A DNA stretch of 64,000 nt, taken from Salinarimonas chemoclinalis (lineage in GTDB: Bacteria; Pseudomonadota; Alphaproteobacteria; Rhizobiales; Beijerinckiaceae). The notes beneath the pieces are model-generated. The model saw nothing but the letters and a program-made list of their open reading frames with translations. It did not search any database and was not told where the DNA came from. The DNA lies in contig NZ_JBGMWH010000012.1 of NCBI RefSeq assembly GCF_041514305.1, positions 1 to 64,000 on the forward strand, given 5' to 3'. Each line of letters starts with the position of its first letter. The first letter of the stretch is position 1. This document shows, piece by piece, positions 1 through 7,095 of this stretch. Made by a program: the position numbers and the translations under genes.

Positions 1-60
1 CCAACCCTGATCTGTCAACCATTCATCCGGTCAGATCTGTCAACCTTTTATCAGCTGGAC
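1..60. repeat. Short direct repeats at the window edge, possible end of a mobile element
   Basis: The 12-mer GATCTGTCAACC occurs twice within the first 45 bases (about 9-20 and 33-44), and base composition is far less GC-rich than the flanking DNA. Repeated transposase-binding motifs just inside an element end are known for IS21-type and related insertion sequences, so this may be the right end of an element lying to the left. No transposase is visible in the window, so this is inference only. Between here and the protease stop at 196 I see no gene. Confidence 0.35.
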
Positions 61-195
61 AGGCGGCGAAGCCGACGAGACGGAGGGGGTGCGCCGACAG
101 GCGCTTCGGCGACAGCCGAAATTCCACGCGCCCCCCGCGGGACCCCGCCCCTGGCTCGCTGCGCTCGCCGTCCCCGCCCCGATGGGGCGGGAGCG

Positions 196-786
196 TCACG
201 CCGCCGCGGGGGCGTGGCCGGGGAAGAGCTTCTTCGCGGCGCGGCGGATCGCCTGCGCCAGCGTCGGCGGGGCGCCCTTCACCGCCGCCACCCGCGCGGC
301 GGGGAGCATGGGGAAGGTGACGATCGAGATCTCCCACAGGTCGACCTCGTGCAGGAGCCGCCGGCGGGTCCCCCGGTCGGCGGCGGCCTTGGTCACCCGG
401 TAGCCGATCGAGAGCCCGTCGATCGCGCCCTCGCGCATCAGCGCGTGGATCTCCCGCGCGCGGCCGACCGCGAGGTTGAGGCGCCCGCGCACGCGCAGCC
501 CGCGGGCATCCTCCTCGAGCTTCAGCCAGCCGCCGATCGGCTCGCCGGGGTCGTGCTGCCAGAGCATGCGCACGCCCCGCGCACCGCGGGTCGCGAGGCT
601 CTTGCGGAACGCGCCCGGCTGGACCACGTCGCGGGCGAGGTCGGTCACGCCGAAGAGGCTGGCGTAGCCCTCGAAGATCCCGCTCTCGTCGACGATGTCG
701 GGCTTGGCGGGCAGCAGCTTCGTCTCCGGCGCGCCGCGCCCGGCCCCCTTCGCGGCCGCGTCGTTCACGAAGGCGAGCGCCGTCAT
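196..786 (-). CDS. HK97-family prohead protease (GTA gp4-like)
   Basis: The protein is 196 aa and has the U35/HK97 prohead protease fold signature: an EGYASLFG strand near residue 39, VVQPGAFRKSL near 54, a catalytic-type His in QHDPGEPIG (about residue 78) and the nucleophile-type Ser in GLSIGYR (about 126). These enzymes process scaffold and capsid protein during head maturation. The chosen ATG overlaps the stop of the 45-aa ORF upstream (ATGA), which supports it over the longer open frame. It is the last gene of the head cluster visible here. The major capsid gene expected next would lie beyond the left edge, where repeat-like DNA is seen, so the cluster may be interrupted. The homology is strong; assignment to a gene transfer agent rather than a prophage rests on gene order. 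Confidence 0.9.
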   Translation of the reverse strand: MTALAFVNDAAAKGAGRGAPETKLLPAKPDIVDESGIFEGYASLFGVTDLARDVVQPGAFRKSLATRGARGVRMLWQHDPGEPIGGWLKLEEDARGLRVRGRLNLAVGRAREIHALMREGAIDGLSIGYRVTKAAADRGTRRRLLHEVDLWEISIVTFPMLPAARVAAVKGAPPTLAQAIRRAAKKLFPGHAPAAA

Positions 787-920
787 CGCCCGGCCTCCCC
801 CGTGGCCCGCCCCGCCGCCGCGAGGCGGGCCAGCGTGAGCACGAAGGCGCGCATCGTCGCCTGCGCCGGATCGGGCGGCGGCGCGGTGCGGCGCACCAGG
901 GTCTTCAGGATCCTCGTCAT
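783..920 (-). CDS. Tiny GTA-cluster protein of 45 aa, unknown function
   Basis: This small ORF starts with ATG overlapping the stop of the gp3.5-like gene (ATGA) and ends with TGA overlapping the ATG of the prohead protease (ATGA). It is therefore locked by translational coupling on both sides. The product is basic at the N terminus (MTRILKTLVRRT), followed by a proline run and an alanine/leucine helix around residues 23-38. No family is recognised. The exact double overlap makes it likely that it is translated rather than a chance frame. It could be a head-assembly accessory or only a coupling device that keeps ribosomes moving into the protease gene. Confidence 0.6.
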   Translation of the reverse strand: MTRILKTLVRRTAPPPDPAQATMRAFVLTLARLAAAGRATGEAGR

Positions 921-1159
921 CGGTCGTCTCCCGAGAAACGGCGGTTGAAACGGGCGAGTTCGCGCACGAAGGCGTCGAAGCGCCGGCTCGCCGAGGCGGA
1001 TTCACGCAGCAGCATCAGCGCGAAGAGGGAGGCGGCGAGCGCCCAGGCGAGGAGCGCGAGATGCGCGAGGTCGCCGCGCTCGGCGACCGCCGCGAGCAGT
1101 CGCTGGAGCAGGTCCGCGACGCCGGTCGCGGGCGGGGGCGTGCCGGCCGCGCCGCTCAC
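917..1159 (-). CDS. GTA gp3.5-like small membrane protein
   Basis: The product is 80 aa with a GTG start that overlaps the portal TGA (GTGA) and a stop that overlaps the next ATG. One hydrophobic segment (about residues 31-51, LALLAWALAASLFALML) is followed by a charged, arginine-rich tail (RRFDAFVRELARFNRRFSGDDR). In the Rhodobacter-type gene transfer agent cluster a short ORF called g3.5 sits between portal and protease, and this gene has the same place and size. Its function is unknown in the family. The longer open frame upstream overlaps portal coding sequence and is not used. Confidence 0.7.
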   Translation of the reverse strand: MSGAAGTPPPATGVADLLQRLLAAVAERGDLAHLALLAWALAASLFALMLLRESASASRRFDAFVRELARFNRRFSGDDR

Positions 1160-2316
1160 GACCCGCCCCGCCCGTAGCCGACGGCCTCGCGCTTCTCCTC
1201 GTCGGTGAGGAACGTCGCCGCCGACACCCGCCGCCACAGCGATTCCCGCTCCTCGGAGAGCGCCTCGATGGCGTCGAGATCGGGCTCGAGCACGAGGTCG
1301 GCGCCGAAGCCGGGCGACAGCCACGAGGCCAGCGCCTGCGCCGTGCGCTTGGCGAGCGGGATGACGGTCTGGCGGTAGAAGGCGCGGTTGGCCTCCGCGT
1401 AGTTCGAGTGCGTCGCGTCGCCCGGCAGGCCGAGCAGCAGCGGCGGCACGCCGAAGGCGAGCGCGATCTCGCGCGCCGCCGCGGCCTTGGCCTCGACGAA
1501 GTCCATCTCCTTGGGCGAGAGCGCGAGCGGCTTCCAGTCGAGCCCGCCCTCGAGCAGCATCGGCCGCCCGGCGTTGCGCGCGCCCTGGTATGTCTCCTCG
1601 AGCTCCGCCTTGAGCTTGGTGAAGATCGCGTCCGACACGTTGGCGTCCCCGCTGAAGACGAGGGCGCCCGAGGGCCGCGCCGCGTTGTCGAGGAGCGCCT
1701 TGTTCCAGGCCGAGGCCGCGTTGTGGATGTCGAGCGCCCCCGCCGCCGCCTCCATCGGCGAGAGGCCGTAATGGTCGTCGGTCGGGTGGAAGAAGCTGAG
1801 GTGCAGGATCGGCGCGATCCCCTCCGCGTCTCGCGCGAACCGCACCGTGCGCCCCCCGACCTGGTATTCCCAGGCGATCGGCCAGCCGTCCGCCCCGGGC
1901 ACGACCCGCATCCGGTCCGGCCTCAGCGCGTAGAGTTCACGCGGGGTGCCGTCGATCGCGGCGACCTCGACATAGGCGTTGCCGGACACGAGCAGGTGGC
2001 CGTAGACGCTCTCGAGCAGGCGCCCGCCCTCCTCGCGCGGGTTGGGCCGGCGCAGGAGGTCGACGAGCGGATGCGCCCGCCGCTCCCGCCCGCCCTCGAC
2101 GAGGGTCAGCGGCAGCGACGCCGCCGCCTCGGCGAGGAGCCGCACGCAGCGATGCACGACGGCGTTCCTCTGGTAGCCCTCGCGGGCGAAGGCGGCGTAG
2201 TCCCGCGGCGTCCAGACCGGCCGCCCGCCGTGATAGAACGCCACCGCCGCCCCGGCGCGCGACGCCTTCCGCCCCGGCGCGGCGAGCCGCGCCAGGGCCT
2301 GGATGAGCGCTTTCAT
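1156..2316 (-). CDS. Phage/GTA portal protein (HK97 family)
   Basis: The product is 386 aa, a normal length for the HK97/lambdoid portal family that forms the dodecameric DNA gate at one capsid vertex. Diagnostic stretches are RNAVVHRCVRLLAEAAASLP near residue 48, GNAYVEVA near 113, HLSFFHPTDDHYGLSPMEAA in the middle and FGVPPLLLGLPGDATHSNYAEA towards the C terminus. The ATG begins MKALIQALARL. The much longer open frame upstream runs through a hairpin-rich spacer and the terminase gene and is a GC artefact. It is coupled to the following small gene by a GTGA overlap. A ~200-bp spacer with palindromic repeats separates it from terminase, which is unusual in an otherwise tight cluster. Confidence 0.92.
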   Translation of the reverse strand: MKALIQALARLAAPGRKASRAGAAVAFYHGGRPVWTPRDYAAFAREGYQRNAVVHRCVRLLAEAAASLPLTLVEGGRERRAHPLVDLLRRPNPREEGGRLLESVYGHLLVSGNAYVEVAAIDGTPRELYALRPDRMRVVPGADGWPIAWEYQVGGRTVRFARDAEGIAPILHLSFFHPTDDHYGLSPMEAAAGALDIHNAASAWNKALLDNAARPSGALVFSGDANVSDAIFTKLKAELEETYQGARNAGRPMLLEGGLDWKPLALSPKEMDFVEAKAAAAREIALAFGVPPLLLGLPGDATHSNYAEANRAFYRQTVIPLAKRTAQALASWLSPGFGADLVLEPDLDAIEALSEERESLWRRVSAATFLTDEEKREAVGYGRGGS

Positions 2317-2329
2317 GAGGACATCTCCT

Positions 2330-2516
2330 TCTCCCCTCTCCCGGATGGGAGAGGGGCCGGGGGTGAGGGAATTCGGCCCGAGCAGTCGCTCTCCTTCCCT
2401 GTAGGGGAAGGACAGGGCTCGCAGGCGCTGTCCGTGCACTTCCTCGACACGGCCTCGTCGAGAACCGCGAGGGCGCGACAGACGTGCGCATCGTCCACCC
2501 CCTCGGGGAGAGGGGA
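2330..2516. repeat. Palindromic GC-rich intergenic repeat between terminase and portal
   Basis: The spacer contains a hairpin with arms CCCCTCTCCC / GGGAGAGGGG around 2335-2358, then CCGGGGGTGAGGG. A second imperfect hairpin (CCTTCCCTGTAGGGGAAGG) lies near 2393-2411, and CCCCCTCGGGGAGAGGGG lies next to the terminase stop. The core GAGAGGGGCCGGGGGTG is shared with the two larger inverted-repeat elements at 37118-37276 and 43836-43989, so this looks like a half or degenerate copy of the same family. It may form transcript hairpins and lower expression of the portal gene relative to terminase. Confidence 0.7.
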
Positions 2517-3950
2517 TCACACGATCCGCACCCGCGGGCTCGCGGGCTTCGGGCCGAGCGCCAAGTGCGTGATCGCCCAGACCAGCGCGTCGAGCCGGTC
2601 GGGCGAGCGCCCGCCGCTCAGGCCCTCCGGCCCGAAGTCCGCCATCTCGTCCTCGAGCGCGGGAAACGCGCCGGCATGTCGAACGCGGCCCTGCGCGTAG
2701 AGCACGGCCACGGGCTCGGCGCGCATGTGCTTGCCGCGGGTCGCGCGCACCGAGACGACGGCGCAGCCCGGGTCGACCTCGCGGATCACGGCGGCGGCCA
2801 TCTCGCCGCCCTGGTTCACCTCGACGACGAGGGCGTCCGCCTCGAGCCGCCGGTAGAGCATCGTGGCGCGCGAAGCCCAGGCCTCGGGCCGCATGCCCTC
2901 CCCGCTCTCGTCGGCGAGGACGTGGCACACGCCCTGCGCGTCGATTCCGGCCGCGACGATGCCGCAGGCGTCCGCGCCCTTTCGGGACGTCGCCGGCGGA
3001 TCGACCGCCACCGCGATGCGCCGCAGCGCCGGAGCGCGCTCCTCCCGCGCGGTCTCGATCCCGTCGCGGGTCCACAGGGCGTCGGCGCGATCCTCGATCA
3101 GCTCGCCGTCGAGCTCCTGGCGCCCGAGCCGTGTGCCCGCGTAGCGGTCGACCACCGCCTGCAGGAAGGACGGCGCCAGGTTCGCCCGGTTCGCTTCCGT
3201 CGCGGCCCGGCTGAGTGCCACGCGCGGATCGCCGACGAGGCGGCGCACGAGGGGGATCGTGCGCGGCGTCGTCGTCACCACCTCACGCGGCCGCTCGCCG
3301 AGCCGCAGCCCGAACTGCAATTGGTCCCAGGTCGCGTCAGCGTGGCGCCACTTGCCGAGCTCGTCCGCCCAGGCCGCCTCGAACTGCGGCCCGCGCAGCG
3401 CCTCCGGATCCTCCGCGGAGAAGGCGAGCGCCACCGCGCCCGTCGAGGGCCACTCGAGCCGCCGGCGCGTCGCCGTCCAGATCGGGCGCTCGCGCTTGGG
3501 GTGGATGGCGAGCAGGCCGGACGGCCCGTCGATCATCACGTCGCGGACGTCGGCGAACGTCTCCCCCACGAGCGCGATCTTGCCGATGCGGCGGCGCGTC
3601 AGCCACGGTGCGCCGAGCACCATGCCGCGGACCCATTCCGCGCCGGTGCGCGTCTTGCCCGCGCCACGCCCGCCGAGCACGAGCCAGATCGTCCAGTCCG
3701 ACCCGTCCCGCGCCGCCGCCGGCGGCAGCTGGTCCTCCCGCGCGGCGAGCGCCCAGGCCGGCGCGCCCCGACTCCCCTCCACGTAGCGCCGCAGCCGCGC
3801 GCTATACCGCGTCCAGATCGCCTCGCGCTCCGCCGGGCTCGTGCAGGCGCTCAACCTCCCCCGCAACGAGATCAGCCAAGCGAGATGGCGCTCCGGCGGC
3901 CAGCGCCGCCGCGTCGTCTCCCGCGTGGCCGCCGTCGCACCCGTCGTCAT
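2517..3950 (-). CDS. Terminase large subunit / GTA DNA-packaging protein gp2
   Basis: This is a two-domain packaging motor of about 477 aa. The ATPase domain carries Walker A GGRGAGKT (about residues 93-100) and a Walker B-like acidic pair in AWADELGKWR. The C-terminal RNase H-like nuclease domain shows acidic residues in AVDPPAT, in VVEVNQGG and near the end in DRLDALVWA. It cuts and pumps DNA into preformed heads; in gene transfer agents it packages random host DNA. The first ATG gives a 149-bp overlap with the TerS-like gene. TTG codons at 3866 or 3854 would shorten this, so the start is uncertain. The expected length of the family and its QLPP motif near residue 74 are intact. Confidence 0.9.
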   Translation of the reverse strand: MTTGATAATRETTRRRWPPERHLAWLISLRGRLSACTSPAEREAIWTRYSARLRRYVEGSRGAPAWALAAREDQLPPAAARDGSDWTIWLVLGGRGAGKTRTGAEWVRGMVLGAPWLTRRRIGKIALVGETFADVRDVMIDGPSGLLAIHPKRERPIWTATRRRLEWPSTGAVALAFSAEDPEALRGPQFEAAWADELGKWRHADATWDQLQFGLRLGERPREVVTTTPRTIPLVRRLVGDPRVALSRAATEANRANLAPSFLQAVVDRYAGTRLGRQELDGELIEDRADALWTRDGIETAREERAPALRRIAVAVDPPATSRKGADACGIVAAGIDAQGVCHVLADESGEGMRPEAWASRATMLYRRLEADALVVEVNQGGEMAAAVIREVDPGCAVVSVRATRGKHMRAEPVAVLYAQGRVRHAGAFPALEDEMADFGPEGLSGGRSPDRLDALVWAITHLALGPKPASPRVRIV

Positions 3951-4176
3951 CCTCGTCCTCCCCGCCGGGGGCGCCGAGCGCCCGCTCGAGCGCCACGAGC
4001 TCCTTCAGGCAACGGGTGAGGTCTCCCACCGTGCGGGCCGTGGTCTTCGGGTCGTGGCGCTCCTCGGAGCACGCGAAGGCGTCGAGCCGCTCCTCGACGA
4101 ACCGGCGCAGGCCCGCCGCGAGGCGGGCCGCATCCGGCCCGCCGGCACACGCCGCCGTGCCGCTCTCCGCAGCCAT
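3802..4176 (-). CDS. GTA gp1-like small terminase candidate
   Basis: The product is 124 aa, the first gene of the head cluster, and precedes the large terminase as g1 does in gene transfer agents. The middle holds a helical stretch (KTTARTVGDLTRCLKELVAL, about residues 44-63) that resembles the ARTLxxLxEL helix I associate with small proteins preceding GTA terminases. The C-terminal third is acidic and low in complexity (EDEDDDGCD). A GAGG about nine bases before the ATG can serve as ribosome site. The overlap with terminase is long, so either the terminase starts later or this gene ends inside it. The role as TerS is inferred from place and helix, not from a clear domain. Confidence 0.6.
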   Translation of the reverse strand: MAAESGTAACAGGPDAARLAAGLRRFVEERLDAFACSEERHDPKTTARTVGDLTRCLKELVALERALGAPGGEDEDDDGCDGGHAGDDAAALAAGAPSRLADLVAGEVERLHEPGGARGDLDAV

Positions 4177-4669
4177 CGGTTGATCCTCGGTTGCGGACGG
4201 CGAAACGAATCACCCGCTCGTCCAGGCGCGCGCTCGCCGGCCGGGTGCCCGCATGAAAAAAGCGCCCCGGTTGTATCCGAGGCGCCTGCGGCACCGGTCG
4301 AAAGATGGCGAACGCATTGATCGACCGTGCTCAATTCATAGCTGTTCAACGTCACGCTGTCAAGCACGATTCGTCGAACCTGGGGACGTTTCCGCCACCG
4401 ACGGATGTCGACCCTGGCGGGACGCAGCTCCCTCCGGCAGAATGGAGACAGCTTCGGAAATTTTGCATAGAAAGAGGCGGTATACATCCGGTAATAGTCG
4501 TCTAGATGACAGACGCGCTTGCAAATCTGGTTGTGACTGACGGAGGGTCCACCCGCCGCGCGGTCATGGGGTGACGCAAGGCGATGGCTGAGACGACCGC
4601 CAGAACGAGGGGGGCGGGCGCTGCGCCGGTATCGGCGCATCGTCCGGACAATTCCGAGGACACGAACCG
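4177..4669. other. Low-GC intergenic region between GTA cluster and Crp-like gene
   Basis: About 490 bases separate the divergent GTA cluster and regulator. Roughly 4200-4560 is clearly poorer in GC than the genome. It holds a terminator-like hairpin (4256-4285, minus strand) and otherwise no gene I can support. A 66-codon plus-strand frame at 4305-4505 lacks a convincing ribosome site and family resemblance. Confidence 0.5.
4256..4285 (-). terminator. Intrinsic terminator or attenuator ahead of the GTA genes
   Basis: On the minus strand GCGCCTCGG, loop ATACAA and CCGGGGCGC form a 9-bp stem with one U-G pair, directly followed by six T. It lies 80-110 bases upstream of the TerS-like start and points into the cluster. 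Any transcript begun to its right should stop before the packaging genes. Confidence 0.7.
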
Positions 4670-5416
4670 ATGCGCTCCGTATTGCGGCTCCGCGACGACG
4701 AGAACAGGCTCCTGAAGGCCCTTCCACCCGAGGATTTCGAGCTCCTCAGGCCGCATTTGACGCCCGCGGCGCTGTTGCGCGGCGACGTGCTGTTCGATGC
4801 CTTGGACACGATCGAGCACGTCTACTTCCCGCAGAGCGGGGTGGTCTCGCTCGTCACCCTGATGCGCGACGGCTCCAGCGTCGAGGCCGGCACGATCGGC
4901 CGCGAGGGCGCGGTGGGCCTGATCACGGGCTCGGGCACCCGCCAGGCGGCGACGCGCGGCGTCGTCCAGATCCCCGGCCGCGCCCGCCGCATCGAGGTGG
5001 CGCGCTACCGCGCCGCGCTCGAGCGCAGCGCGGCCCTGCGCGACCTCGTCGACCGCTACACCGAGGCGCTCCTCTCGCAGGTCCTCCAGACGGTCGCGTG
5101 CAACGCACTCCACTCGGTCGAGCAGCGCTTCTGCCGCTGGCTCCTCACCTGCCGCGACCGCACCGGCTCGGACGTCATCCCCCTCACGCAGGAGGCGGTG
5201 GCAGAGATGCTCGGCGTCCAGCGCACCACCGTCACCGCGGCCGCGCGGGCGCTGCAGAACCAGGGCCTGATCCGCTACCGCCGTGGCCTCATCGAATGCG
5301 TCGACCTGCCCGGCCTGCACGAGACCTCGTGCGAGTGCTACGACGTGGTCCGTGCGCGCTTCCAGCAGCTCCTGCCGCTCACCTACCAGGATCCGCCGGG
5401 CGAGCCGCGCGAGTGA
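4670..5416 (+). CDS. Crp/Fnr-family transcriptional regulator
   Basis: The product is 248 aa. An N-terminal cyclic-nucleotide-binding-type beta barrel (about residues 15-130; PQSGVVSLVTLMRDGSSVEAG) is joined by a long dimer helix to a winged helix-turn-helix (about 170-215; LTQEAVAEMLGVQRTTVTAA, recognition helix RTTVTAAARAL). The residues that contact cAMP in E. coli Crp are not obviously present, nor is an Fnr-type cysteine cluster, so the ligand is unknown. Similar proteins are common as multiple paralogues in Hyphomicrobiales. It is divergent from the GTA cluster across the long low-GC region, so it could regulate that region, but nothing in the sequence proves this. The ribosome site is weak. 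Confidence 0.88.
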   Translation: MRSVLRLRDDENRLLKALPPEDFELLRPHLTPAALLRGDVLFDALDTIEHVYFPQSGVVSLVTLMRDGSSVEAGTIGREGAVGLITGSGTRQAATRGVVQIPGRARRIEVARYRAALERSAALRDLVDRYTEALLSQVLQTVACNALHSVEQRFCRWLLTCRDRTGSDVIPLTQEAVAEMLGVQRTTVTAAARALQNQGLIRYRRGLIECVDLPGLHETSCECYDVVRARFQQLLPLTYQDPPGEPRE

Positions 5417-5426
5417 CGCCGGCGCG

Positions 5427-6323
5427 TCAGTAGACCCCGCCGACGGGAGCCGGGGGGACGAGCGGCGCGCCGAGCGCGCCCGTCACCCGCGCGCCGAGCG
5501 GCGGCAGGCTCGGCAGCCCGGGCGTCGGCGCGGGGGACATGGCGGGCGTCGATGCGCGGGACGCATCCGGCCCGAACGCGGGCGACTGCCCGCCGAAGCT
5601 CGCCCCGATCAGCGGCTGCGGATCGCCCAGGCGCGACTCGAACTCGATCTGCGGCCGGCAGTAGCGCCGCTCCCCGCGTGCGTCGTGGCGCGCGAGATCG
5701 AGATGGAAATGGTCCTCGTGCATGCCGTCCGAGCCGGGGCCGAGCACGGTCGTGAAGCGCTCGCACGCGCCGACGAAGGCCTCGCGCAAGAAGCCGCGCT
5801 CCTCCGGCGCGCCGCGCCAGCCGTCGCGCACGGTGATCCGGCGCCCGTCCGCGAGCGTGAAGGACATCACGTCGACGGCGTTGCCGAAGGCGTGCTCCGA
5901 GAGCCGCGCGCCGGGCCGGTGGTTGCGGGTGCGGCAGGCATAAGAGCCGGAATCGATCTCCACCACGGGCGCGCCGAGATAGACGAGCGCCGCCGGCTGG
6001 ACGATCTCGGAGAGCCAGCGCTCGGTGGCCGCCGTCACCGGGCAGCCGAGCGTCGCCTCCTGCTTCAGGCGCACCTGCCCGTCCAGCAGCGCGGTGATCT
6101 CGAAGGGCTTGTCGATGCCGCAGGTGCCGGGGCCGTCGAGGCGCGGGCGCTGGGACATGTAGGCCGTCGGGCGAACGTCCTGGCGGGCGAGGCAGGCGAC
6201 CTCGGCCTGCGAACGCCAAGGCTCTCGCTCTTCGACCTCGAACCACCCGCAGCCCGAGAGCGCCACGGAGAGCGCGAGAGCGAGGGAGGCGGCGAGGAGA
6301 CCTGTCGATACGCGACGCGACAT
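5427..6323 (-). CDS. Extensin-like C-terminal domain lipoprotein
   Basis: The product is 298 aa. The first 25 residues form a lipoprotein signal peptide with lipobox LSGC (Cys 25). The body matches the bacterial extensin-like family: GPGTCGIDKPFEI, CPVTAATERWL, YACRTRNHRPGARLSEHAFG, NAVDVMSFTL and a late DHFHLDLA. The His/Asp residues in SEHAFGNAVD and DHFHLDL resemble the metal site of D,D-/L,D-peptidases of the VanY/MepA group, so a role in murein trimming is plausible but unproven. The C-terminal 60 residues are Pro/Ala/Gly-rich. It ends 10 bp from the convergent Crp-like stop. Confidence 0.88.
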   Translation of the reverse strand: MSRRVSTGLLAASLALALSVALSGCGWFEVEEREPWRSQAEVACLARQDVRPTAYMSQRPRLDGPGTCGIDKPFEITALLDGQVRLKQEATLGCPVTAATERWLSEIVQPAALVYLGAPVVEIDSGSYACRTRNHRPGARLSEHAFGNAVDVMSFTLADGRRITVRDGWRGAPEERGFLREAFVGACERFTTVLGPGSDGMHEDHFHLDLARHDARGERRYCRPQIEFESRLGDPQPLIGASFGGQSPAFGPDASRASTPAMSPAPTPGLPSLPPLGARVTGALGAPLVPPAPVGGVY

Positions 6324-6393
6324 TCCCCGAGAATGCCGCCGATCGCGTTAAGGGCGTGTTGAGCACGCCCGGCCTCCGCCGCCCCGATTCGAG

Positions 6394-6484
6394 ACGCGCG
6401 GAGGAGACGCGCGGAGGAGGCGCGCGGAGGAGGCGCGCGGAGGAGGCGCGCGGAGGAGGCGCGCGGAGGAGGCGCGCGGAGGAG
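6394..6484. repeat. Tandem repeat, seven 13-bp units
   Basis: The unit GCGCGCGGAGGAG is repeated head to tail seven times; the first two units begin with A in place of G. The period is not a multiple of three and the array lies outside any supported gene, between the extensin-like start and the DUF2852 stop. Copy number is likely to vary between strains by slippage. Confidence 0.9.
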
Positions 6485-6520
6485 GCGCGCGCCGGGGTCG
6501 CCCTTCGCGCGCGGCGCGGC

Positions 6521-6901
6521 TCAGGCGCCGTTCGCCTCGCGGCGCTCGGCCATGAAGCGGTCGAAGCTCTCGCGGTCGCGGGTGCGCTTGAGCTCGTCGA
6601 GGAAGCGCGCGAATTCCCGCTGCTCCTCGTCGAGCCGGCGCCGCTCCTCCTCCAGGCGGGCGAGCTGCTCGCGCTTGTAGGCGTCGAACGCCTCGTTGCC
6701 CGTGCCGCCGACGGTGAAGTCGAAGCGCGCGTCGAAGGACGGCCAGTCGAAGGCGCCCGCGTCCCGGAGCTTCCACAGCTTCCAGGCGAGGAAGGCGACG
6801 CCGATCGGCCAGTACACCGCGAGGCCGGCGACGATCGCCACGATCTCCCACGTCTTGAAGCGACGCAGCAGATCCGAGGCGTTGAAGGTGCTGGCGTTCA
6901 T
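6521..6901 (-). CDS. DUF2852 family protein
   Basis: The product is 126 aa. It has one membrane segment near the N terminus (about residues 19-42, VAIVAGLAVYWPIGVAFLAWK) followed by the family core FDARFDFTVGGTGNEAFDAY and a long charged coiled helix (ARLEEERRRLDEEQREFARF) ending in FDRFMAERR. The ATG at MNASTF is preferred over the upstream frame because GGAG lies seven bases before it. DUF2852 is widespread in Hyphomicrobiales and its function is unknown. It stands alone, with the 13-bp tandem array immediately downstream. Confidence 0.88.
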   Translation of the reverse strand: MNASTFNASDLLRRFKTWEIVAIVAGLAVYWPIGVAFLAWKLWKLRDAGAFDWPSFDARFDFTVGGTGNEAFDAYKREQLARLEEERRRLDEEQREFARFLDELKRTRDRESFDRFMAERREANGA

Positions 6902-7095
6902 GTCGATCTCCAGGAGTGAACGACCCTTCACATAGGCACGCCGCGCGCGGCGTTGAAGAGCCGTGCCGACGGATTCGGCACGCCCCGCGGGCGGATGCGG
7001 GCGACGCGCCCCATCCGATCGTGCGCTCCCGCGCGAGCGCGGGCGGGCGCCCGCGTGCTAGGCTTCCCGGACACGAGACCGGGAACCGTCGCCAC

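Noticed and set aside
196..4176. Complete prophage
   Set aside because: Only head and packaging genes are present, with no integrase, lysis, tail or repressor genes; gene order fits a gene transfer agent.
4305..4505. 66-aa plus-strand frame in the low-GC region
   Set aside because: No ribosome site, no family likeness, and the region has no other sign of coding.
6394..6484. CRISPR array
   Set aside because: The units are contiguous 13-mers without spacers, and no cas gene is present.
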